Shown here: piece after piece, positions 55,450 through 64,000 of the stretch | Position numbering within the stretch: position 1 is the first letter of the stretch | Layout of the letters: every line of letters starts with the position of its first letter | Assembly (NCBI RefSeq): GCF_018873765.1 | Contig: NC_057925.1 | Location: forward strand, 3,860,927-3,924,926 | Origin: Telopea speciosissima | Taxonomy: Eukaryota > Streptophyta > Magnoliopsida > Proteales > Proteaceae | Length of the DNA stretch: 64,000 nt | Direction: 5' to 3' | Notes under the pieces: generated by a model | The model's database searches: none | The model's input: only the letters and a program-made list of their open reading frames with translations | What the model was told of the DNA's origin: nothing | Made by a program: the position numbers and the translations under genes

Positions 55450-55609
55450 ATTCTCTGTGGGGGAGCATGGTCCCTATACACGTGAAGACCAACGATAGCA
55501 CCTGTGTTGGCATCATGGGGTGGGATTTCGGCTTTTTTCATGGGGGTAGGGCAGTCATTTCATCCCCTCTATGTTTGGGCATGGGTGGTACTTTCCTCCG
55601 CAGAGAAAC
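55450..55609. mobile_element. Weak foldback element
   Basis: ACATTCTCTGTGGGGGAGCA pairs loosely with the reversed right end (GTTTCTCTGCGGAGGAAAGT). The terminus type is that of 11240 and 13838. Confidence 0.4.
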
Positions 55610-55723
55610 ACTAAGGCAACGTTTGGTATGCATTCTAAGTCAATTTTGCATTCTTGGGTGATAAAAAAAATTATTTTTTTTTCTTCGGAGAATGAGAAAT
55701 CAACCTAAAAGGTTATTAGTTAT

Positions 55724-56185
55724 TGTTGCGTGTGGAAACCTCCGGTGCCCGGTTCGCCCATGGATGAGCCTGCAAAAAATTGAGTGAGTGCAAGAGAGCC
55801 GGTGTGGCTCCGGCCTAGGAATCTCCGACGCTCAAGTTAGGTCTCCAATGCGACAGCGTAACAGCTAGTGAAAGTAAGGTGTGGAATTGTGCTCCATACT
55901 TGGGTATTTATAGGGGAGATGAGGCGGTTGGGAGAGTCCTAGTATGGTAGGAGCTCTTCTTTTGGAAGGCTCTCTCGCGTAGGGCGGAGTGGAGAGTCAT
56001 TTTCGGGGTCAGACTCTTGTTAAGGTAGCCCTAATGGGAGTGTGATTCAATATCGTGTAGGGATCGTGGCTCGATCCTTATTCCGGGATACTCGGGCGGT
56101 GCCGATGTGGCTCCGCGATTCCTGGCAAGCCTTTGTGATGACCTTGGTGGAGGGCTTGGCCTAGGAGCTCGGCCATGGAGGTCGG
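55724..56185 (-). repeat. 3' LTR of the second Gypsy copy, truncated
   Basis: It matches 63421-63880. At about 56185 it switches (GGAGGTCGG|ATATGCCATGAG) to sequence that in the first element lies at about 30962, inside the extra ORF. Confidence 0.85.
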
Positions 56186-56188
56186 ATA

Positions 56189-56497
56189 TGCCATGAGATC
56201 AGGAAGCCTCCTTATGCTGATGGTTTCAAGGCAGGCCGGGCTGATCTCTTGGCCGAGATCAAGGCTGCCTATCCCAATCTCAATCTCTCGCGCTTTGACG
56301 ATGATGCGGCCATTGTGGCTGAGGAATTGGGAGATGAGGAGGGCGTCGAGGTCACGTAGGCTCTGCTAACTGAGGACCCTACGCAAGTCGATCCCCTCGC
56401 CCTTGGCGCTGAGCCCCAAGACCTCCTTGTCGAGCACACTACCGTGGAGGTCATCGAGGTCGCTTCTAAGAACGCTGTCGAGGAGAGTGAAATGTAA
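56189..56497 (+). pseudogene. Remnant of the antisense extra ORF (last exon) in the second copy
   Basis: The frame from 56189 reads CHEIRKPPYADGFKAG and ends SKNAVEESEM with TAA at 56495-56497, colinear with the end of the extra ORF of the first element. An in-frame TAG lies at 56357. The N-terminal two thirds are deleted. Confidence 0.8.
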
Positions 56498-56869
56498 AGT
56501 TTTTTTTTTTTTTTGGTGCTGGGCCGAGCTGCCCACTTTTGTAACCATGCCGAGCAGTCAGCTTGTAATGAATAAAAATCTCTTTTTCTCCAAGTTGTCT
56601 AAGTGTTTTAGCTCGATAATTGCTTGCTTTCCTTTTCCTTGTAGTTTTGAATGTTGAGATTGAGCTGCCGACCCGGTCTTGTAGCCGAGCTCAAGGACGG
56701 CCGACCTAACAGCATGGACGCCATACGTCAGCTCGGGTCGGATACCATTTGAGTGGCTATACTGTCGAGCTGACGCTATGGCTGAGCTCAATGCCTTGGA
56801 TATTTTACTTGCTCTTTAGTTTTCGTTTAGCTTGGCCATAACGCGCTTTTATAGTTGTTGGTTTAGACG

Positions 56870-57172
56870 TCGGCCAGTCTATGAGGACTGGTCCTACGAC
56901 TTGGTTGCCAACCTATGAGGGTCGATCTTCGAGGTCGGCCAAGTTTTTAAGGACCGGTCTTACGACTTGGTTGTCGACCTATGAGGGTCAATCTTTGAGG
57001 TCGGTCAAGTCTATGAGGACCGGTCTTATGACTTGGTTGCCAACCTATGAGGGTAGGTCTTCGAGGTCGTCCAGGTCTATAAGGACCGGTCTTATGATTT
57101 GGTTGCCAACCTATGAGGGTTGGTCTTCGAGGTCGGCCAGGTCTATGAGGACCGGTCTTACGACTTAATTTT
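56870..57172. repeat. 66-bp tandem repeat array in the second copy
   Basis: About four and a half units with CTATGAGGACCGGTCTTATG and CCAACCTATGAGGG. The unit length is again 66, but the unit count is lower than in the first element and the sequence has diverged. Confidence 0.85.
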
Positions 57173-57319
57173 GGAGCGTGAAAATATGCTAAGTGGTGGA
57201 GAAAGACTTTGTTTTATCGAATCAAACGTCGGGGCCGAAGCCAAATACAAATATGCTCGTCATAAACCATGCCGAGCAGAATACTTAAGGAAATTACTAA
57301 AAAAAATTCTTTAAATTTT

Positions 57320-60300
57320 TTGAGTTCCAAGGTCTCGGTACCTTCTTGCCCCCCGGAGTCTGCAAGCGATACGTCCCCAACGAATTTGCTTGGAGACTAT
57401 GTACGGGCCTTCCCAATTTGGTGCTAACTTTCCTTACTGCCTTGGTTGGGACGTGCTGAGCTTTTTGAGGACGAGGTCCCCCTGACGGAAGTGCTGCTCT
57501 TTTACCCCTGAGTCATAGTACTTTACCGTCCTCTGTTGGTATGTTGTGTTCCGGAGTAGGGCGTTTTCTCGAACTTCGTCGAGGAAATCAAGGTTGGCTC
57601 TTAGCCCATCTTCATAGGTCTTCTCATCAAAATTGAGTACTCGGTATGACGATGCCATGACCTCGACTGGGGTGAGGGCCTCGGTCCCATATGCTAGCCG
57701 AAAAGGGCTCTCCCCAGTTGGCATTCTTACAGTCGTCCTATATGCCCATAGGACACTTGGGAGCTCTTCCACTCATCTTCCTTTGGCCTCATCCAACCTT
57801 CTCTTGATGCCGGCAAGTAATGTTCTGTTGGACACTTCTACTTGTCCATTTGTTTGTGGATGAGCTACCGAGACTGGTCGAAAGTCAATATAGAAGTGCT
57901 CGTAGAACTCTCGGAAGGCCGGGTTATTAAATTACGCGCCATTGTCCGTGATGAGCACTTTTGGTAGTCCGAACCAGTAGATGACCTTCTCTCGGAAGAA
58001 CTTTTCCAAGCTCTTCTCGGTGATGGTTGCCAGGGGCTCAGCCTCGACCCACTTGGTGAAGTAGTCGATTGCCACGACCACATACTTTCGATTCCCTGAT
58101 GCTGGGGTGAAATCCCCAAGAATATCCATCCCCCACATAGCAAAGGGAATCAGGCTCAGCATTGGGGTCAGCTTTGTTGCAGGTCGACTCGGCACTGTTA
58201 CGAAGAGCTGACATTTCTCGCATGTCTTCACATACTTCATGGCCTCTTCTTGCATTCTCGACCAATAAAATCCCTGTCGTAGTATCTTGTATGCCAGAGC
58301 TCGGCCACCCATGTGGCTTCCGCATATTCCTTCATGTACATCGGCTAAGGCATACTCGGCTCCCTTCGGACTGAGACATCGGAGAAGGGGTGCTGAGATG
58401 GCTTTCTTATAGAGCACCCCGTTGATCATGGTGTACTTGGCAGCTCAGATTTTAACTTTCCTTGCTTCGTCTCGATTCTCCGGGAGTTGGTCATTCTCCC
58501 AGTAGTTGATAATGGGGTCCATCCAGGTCGGCCCGTCCTCCACAATGTGTTTGACGCTTTCGTCCTATAATGAGGGCCTCTCTAGGATTTCTATGTATAC
58601 TTATCGGCTCAGATGTTGGAGGTCGACCTGGGCCAACTTTGACAAGGAGTCTGCTGCCGCGTTCTCTTTTCTCGGTACTCGGGTTACATCAAAGTACTCA
58701 AGCTCGGAGATCAGATCTCGTGCTCGGTTCAGGTAAGCTATCATCCTTTCATCTTTCGCCTCATAGTCTCCGTTAACCTAGTTGACCACCAGTTGGGAGT
58801 CTCCTCGCACCTTCAATTGCTTTATGCCTATGGCTCTACTGACTCGGAGTCCGGCCAGGAGGGCCTCATACTCGGCCTCATTGTTTGAGGCTGAGAACTT
58901 GAATCTTAGGGCATATTGGATGCAAAAGCCCTCGGGGCTCACCAGGATCAGCCCTGCCCCCTTCCCCCGGGGTTGCTCGAGCCGTCAACGTTCAGGGTCC
59001 AGGTCGGGTCAGCCTTAGCTTCTGCATTGACCTCTTCTGCTATATTCTCTTCCTCGACCCCGAGGTAGGGCATTGTGCACTCGGGGACGAAGTCGGCAAG
59101 GGCTTGTCCTTTGATCGCGGTCCTTGGGCTATAGCTTATGTCATACTCACTCAGCTCGACCGCCCAAGTGATCAACCTACCTGACACGTCGGGCTTGTGC
59201 AATATCTTCTTGAGAGGCTGGTCGGTCAACACTGATATCGGATGAGCTTGAAAGTATGGCCTTAGCTTTCTCGCGGCCGTGACAAGGGCGAACGCTATCT
59301 TCTCGAACTTGGAGTATCTCGTGTCGACGTCGACAAGAACATGGCTGATGTAGTATGTAGGCTTCTGAGTTCGGCCTTCTTCCCTAACCAACACCGCGCT
59401 GACTGCCACCGAAGTGCCAGCTAAGTAAACTTAAAGCTCCTCTTTTGGCTCGGGTCGACTGAGAAGAGGCGGGATCTCTAAGTATTTCTTCAGCTCTTCA
59501 AAAGTTTGTTGGCACTCGTCCGACTAGATGAAGTCCTTCGGGTTCTGGATGTTCTTAAGGGCCTTGAAGAACGGCAGGCACTTATCGCCCGACCTCGACA
59601 TGAATTGTGCCAATGTCGCCACTTATCGCCCGTTTAGCCTTTGTACTTCTCAGATCATCCTTGGAGGGCTCATCTCTTGGATGACCTTGATTTTTGCCGG
59701 ATTGGCTTTGATGCCCCTGACAGAGACCATGAAGCTGAGGAACTTTCCCAAAGTCACGCCGAATGCACACTTGGCGGGGTTCAGTTTCATTTGGTTCTTC
59801 CTCAATACGCCAAAGGCCTCTTCTAGGTCGGCCAAGTGGTGCTCGGCTTTCAAGCTCTTTACTAACATGTCGTCCACTTAGACTTCCATGTTTCTTTCGA
59901 TCTGCTAGCGGAATATATAGTTTACGAGCCGCTGGTATGTCGCTCCAGTGTTCTTCAATCCGAAAGGCATGATCTTGTAGCAAAAATTTTCTTGGTCAGT
60001 TCGGAATGCCGTGTATGACTCATCCTCCACATGAATCATGATTTGGTTGTAGCCAGAGTATGCGTCCATGAAGCTTAGCATTTTGTGCCTTGTCATGGCG
60101 TCGATCAAGAGGTCGATCCAAGGTAGCGAGTACTCGTCTTTTGGACAAGCCTTATTAAGGTTGGTGTAGTCGACACACATTCTCCACTTCCCGTTCGGCT
60201 TAGGGACCATGACAACGTTAGCCAACCAAGTCGGAAATTTTTCTTCTCAGATGAACCCTGATCGGCGAAGCTTCTCCACCTCTTCTTTGATCACGGCTTA

Positions 60301-61146
60301 CCGATCAAGGGCGTAGTTCCTTCTCTTCTATTGGATCGGCTTTCAGCTCGATTCCAAGTGGAGTCGTTGCTCGGCTATGTGCCTCGGTATGCCCAGCATG
60401 TCGGCAGCTGACCAGGAGAAGACATCGGCGTTCGCCTTTAAGAAGTTTCTGAGCTGATTCCTTTGATCCTCGCTCAGTAATGATCCGAGCTAGACCACCT
60501 TTGTTAGGTCTTCCTCGCTGAGGGGGAATGGGGTCAGGTCTTCCATGGGTCGTCCTCTCCTTTCGGTGAGCTCATCCCACTGATCCTCAGGGAGGTGCTC
60601 CACGCACATTGTCATTCATCGGACATTGCCTTTGTTTTGCATGACAAAATTAGCATAGCACTCTTGTGCTTTCTTCTGGTCACCTCGGACCTCGCCGGTA
60701 CTGTTCTCGATAGGGAACTTCATCTTCAAGTGCGTTGACGAGATGATGGGTTGGAGTGCGGTCAATGATGGGCAGCCGAGTATGGTGTTGAAAGCCACCA
60801 CTACCCGTACTACCATGAATTTGACCTGGATCGTCGCTTGACATGGAGCTTATCTGATCGTGATCAGTAGCTCGATTGAGCCCTTGATGGTGGCGGCGGC
60901 TCCCGAGTACCCATGAAGTGTGGTGCCCTCCGGTTTGAGCGCTTCATCTCCGAAGCCAAATTGTCGGTACGCATCTAGCGACATAAGGTCCACGGATGCG
61001 CCGGTATCGACCAATACCCGATGGACGGGTCTCTTTGCAATTTCTACCAGCACCACTAAAGCATCGTCATGAGGTAAACTTATACCTTCGAGGTCGGTCT
61101 CGGTGAAGGGGATTGTCGCTGCTGGCTTAAGCTTCTTGGTGGGCAT
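57320..61146 (-). pseudogene. Pol of the second Gypsy copy, many stops
   Basis: From right to left: protease with VLVDTGASVDLMSLDAYRQF (60850-61146), RT fragments VDYTNLNKACPKDEYSLP and FMDAYSGYNQI (59905-60225), a piece with VDDMLVKSLKAEHHL (59650-59877) where the Y of the catalytic YVDD box is lost to a stop, RNase H (58948-59409), integrase ends (57932-58429 with CEKCQLF and GMDILGDF; 57434-57772). At least six frames are needed to read it. Confidence 0.88.
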
Positions 61147-61329
61147 CTCGGTGACTCCGATGAACCGCGCGTTTGCCTTGGCCTTTCGAGTAGACTCTTG
61201 TCCAGGTCCTCCGAGGATGGTGTAAATGGGTACTCCTTTGTCAGTATCTGGCCCAGCCTCCTCATTTTTTTTGTCAGCTTGGGCTTTACTCTCGTCCTGC
61301 TTGGCTCGCCTATTCTCGGACCTCGGCTC

Positions 61330-63349
61330 GGCCCTCTTCTGGTGGCGGCCCTAGGGCCTTCGACCTCTGCGGTCTTCTCGGCCTCCCCTGATGTACCTCT
61401 TCAAGTGACCTGCCTTGATCAGCTCTTCGATTTCTCTCTTTAGCTGATAGCAATCTTCGATGCCGTGACCGTTGTCTTTATGGAATAGACAATACTTGTT
61501 AGGGTTCCGGGATGACCCGGCCTGCATTGGTCGAGGACGGCAGATGTATCCGTCATCTTAGATTTGCATTAAGATCTCTTTCAGCGATTCGTTTAAAGGG
61601 GTGTAATGTGGACTTCGAGCTCGATCCGACCTTTCAGCTCGACGGTCACTCCTGATCCTCTTCTCATCCTTTCGATCGTCGGTGGCCGACCTCTTCTTCT
61701 CTCCCTTGCTTTCAGTCATTTTTTGAGCTTGGAGCACCTCTGCCATATTCGCGAACTCATTACACCTTTCCAAGAGCTCGGCCATGTTTTTGGTTGGTTT
61801 TCGAGCCAAGTCCTTGATCAGGTCCATATCGGTGAGTCCGTTGCTCATGGCCGTATGAGCCTTGGCCTCATCCAAATCCTTGATGTCTAAGGATTCCTTG
61901 TTAAAGCGAGAGATGAATGCTCGGATCGACTCGTCAGACCTTTGCTTCATGCTGAGGAGGTTGACCGTCATCTTCTTATGTTTCATGCTACTCTGAAAGA
62001 GCGAGACGAAGGCTCAACAGAGCTAGGCAAAGCCTGTTATGGAGTTCGACGGCAACCAGGAGAACCATGAGGTCGCCGCGCCCTTGAGAGATGCGGGGAA
62101 AGCCCTATAAGAAACAATCTCGGTTCCCCCGTACATGGTCATCATCGCATTAAAGTAGTTTATATGATCCGTCGGGTCGGTCGTCTCGTCATACCTGTCG
62201 AAAGGTGGTGGGTTGAACCCGATCGGTAGTGGCGCAGTCATGATTTTGGGAGGATAAGGGTGTCGTCCGACTAGTGAATAGGCGTCCGGGGTCACCTGTT
62301 TCTTCAATCCCTCCACCTGCTCGGCCAAGTCTCGTAGCCGCCTTTCCAGCTCGGTTTCAGGTGCTCGGTCGTTCGGCTCATCCACCTGGTGCAAATTGTC
62401 TTATTCACTCGGCCTAGGTCGGCCATTTTGTCCTTCAGCTCGGGGTCGGTATGCTCGGTCTTCCCGTTGTGGTCGGCCATTCTGGTCGGCTCGGTCAGCA
62501 CCATCCCTCCTTATTCTTCTTTTCACCTGGAAATTGGACCCACAGGGGCTCCTCTGTTGCTCTTCTCGGGGAAGTCGACTTCGACACCGGGGGCTATGGC
62601 GAGATCCTTCTCCTTGCCTCGCAACACGTCTCCCATTTGGCTCGTTCCCTTGTTCTCGGTTTCCCCTCGGCTACCCGTCTTCTCCAAGCCGACCGGAACA
62701 TATAGACCTTCTCGCTATCGAGCCCACTGGTTCGATTTCTTGCCCTGCCCCCGGGCTTCGGTGATGCTCTTACTCATCCCTTCGAGTGCCTCTACTAGGG
62801 CATCGAGGAGGAGTCTTCTGACAAGACAGGTGTGATGACGCGGCCCGGCTCGGCTCGGCCCTACGCCGGCCACCATTTTGCTGTAAGTTTCCCTCTACGC
62901 GCACCGGGGCTGGAGGGGGCGCAACTAGTGGTTGACCCATCAGCCCACCCTGGGCCATCTGGGTCATGAAAGTACGCAGCATCTCGTTGGTGTGGAGCAT
63001 CTATAGCTGCAAGTCCATAACTTGCGGGTTATTTGTTGGGGCTTCGGGGTCCAAATTCTCCTGTAAGGGCGGCGACGGTGGTAGGATCAGCCTGTTTAAG
63101 TTTGGCTCGACCTGTACCTGGTCAGCCGCTGTTGTGTCGAGCACACTTCAACCATTCCCGCCCCTCTGGTGGGGGAATGGGATTGGTCGCAGCGCCCGTA
63201 CTGGGCTGCGCACCCCCTGCCTGAGGGGGTCTTTCGGTCGCACCCTGCCGCGAGGCTTTAGGGGGCGGTGATTGCCTCGCCTGCACAACGGGCTGTAGCT
63301 CATCCGCACGGGAAGTCGAGCCATGCTACCCTGATCTCGTGTGCACCAT
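61330..63349 (-). pseudogene. Gag of the second Gypsy copy, broken
   Basis: Same start context (GTGCACCATT) as the first gag at 63349. Recognisable parts are GGTEIVSYRAFPASLKGAAT (about 62100), AFISRFNKESLDIKDLDEAK (about 61900) and a degraded C-terminal knuckle near 61500. Several frames and stops. Confidence 0.85.
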
Positions 63350-63420
63350 TGTTGCTGCTCTTGAAGTTGGTAGAAACGACGATGGCTTGCTAACGTCGTT
63401 CCCATAGATGGCGCCAAATC

Positions 63421-64000
63421 TGTTGCGTGTGGAAACCTTCGGTGCCGGGTTCGCCCACGGATGAGCCTGCAAAAAACCGAGTGAGCGTAAGAGAGCCGAT
63501 GTGGCTCTGGCCTAGGAATCTTCGACGCTCAAGTTAGGTCTCCAATGCGACAGCGTAACAGCTAGTGAAAGTAAGGTGTGGAATTGTGCTCCATACTTGG
63601 GTATTTATAGGGGGAGATGAGGCGGTTGGGAGAGTCCTAGTATGGTAGGAGTTCTTCTTTTGGAAGGCTCTCTCGCGTAGGGTGGAGTGGAGAGTCATTT
63701 TCGGGGTCGGACTCTTGTTAAGGTAAGAGTCCTAATGGGAGTGTGATTCAATATCGTGTAGGGATCGTGGCTTGATCCTTATTCTAGGATACTCGGGTTG
63801 TGCTGACGTGGTTCCGCGATTCCTGGCAGGTCGTTGTGATGACCTTGGTGGAGGGCTCAGCCTAGGAGCTCGGCCATGGAGGTCGGCCATGGGAGGTTGA
63901 TCTCGGCAGTCACCTCGGCCTTGACCGTCCTGTGTATGTTCGGCCAGGGAGGTCGAGCTCGTCAGTTATCTCGGCCTAGGTCGTCCTGTGTATGCTCGGC
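63421..64000 (-). repeat. 5' LTR of the second Gypsy copy, partial
   Basis: Begins TGTTGCGTGTGGAAACCTTC; the TATAAATACC box on the - strand is at about 63601-63610. It contains GGTCGGCC-type repeats and runs off the window. Confidence 0.85.

Larger units (their letters stand above)
55724..64000 (-). mobile_element. Decayed second copy of the Tat-like Gypsy family, cut by the window end
   Basis: It starts TGTTGCGTGTGGAAACC and follows the same order as the first element, on the same strand: gag (right), pol, 66-bp array, antisense ORF remnant, 3' LTR (left). Every coding part has several stops and frameshifts. Its 5' LTR begins at 63421 and runs past 64000. The 3' LTR is truncated and fused to the extra ORF, so it is an old, defective copy. 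Confidence 0.9.

Overview
The window is nuclear DNA of a flowering plant. The evidence is spliced genes with GT-AG introns, LEA group 1 and BDA1-type ankyrin genes, plant Copia and Tat-like Gypsy retrotransposons, and many small foldback (MITE-like) elements. The sequence alone does not fix the family; a non-grass angiosperm is likely. No CRISPR array, operon or tRNA gene was seen.

Layout. (1) 1-8464, + strand: the 3' part of an RGP1-like gene (partner subunit of the Ric1-Rgp1 Rab GEF), seven exons. Its last intron is 6.3 kb and holds a LINE relic and a Copia element (3052-7399) with a CTCTT target-site duplication. (2) 8465-14360: intergenic, full of foldback elements. (3) 14361-23640: three intact LEA group 1 genes. 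The second and third lie in a recent tandem segmental duplication (about 17217-19694 and 19695-23213); a hAT-like element has inserted in the second unit only. (4) 23640-27700: repeats, including a 1.26-kb foldback, a short mitochondrial rrn18-like relic and a Copia RT relic. (5) 27705-39085: a complete Tat-like Gypsy element on the - strand with near-identical LTRs and a CTACC target-site duplication. It carries gag, a broken pol, a 66-bp tandem repeat array and an antisense, intron-containing extra ORF. It sits inside a small MITE. (6) 39383-41298: a two-exon ankyrin-PGG membrane protein gene (BDA1/ACD6-like) whose upstream region is now that MITE plus the Gypsy LTR. (7) 42230-48240: two more LEA copies in a second tandem duplication, one with stop codons and one frameshifted at its C terminus. 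(8) 48240-55723: no gene seen, only repeats. (9) 55724-64000: an older, decayed copy of the same Gypsy family, cut by the window end.

The host genes point to endosome/Golgi Rab GEF function (RGP1), desiccation or seed-stage protection (the LEA cluster, with ABRE-like ACGTG motifs upstream) and immune or developmental signalling (ankyrin-PGG). The most unusual structural signals are a set of hairpin elements sharing termini and centre motifs but differing in their arms, and the antisense extra gene of the Gypsy element, which has its own TATA box and an intron.
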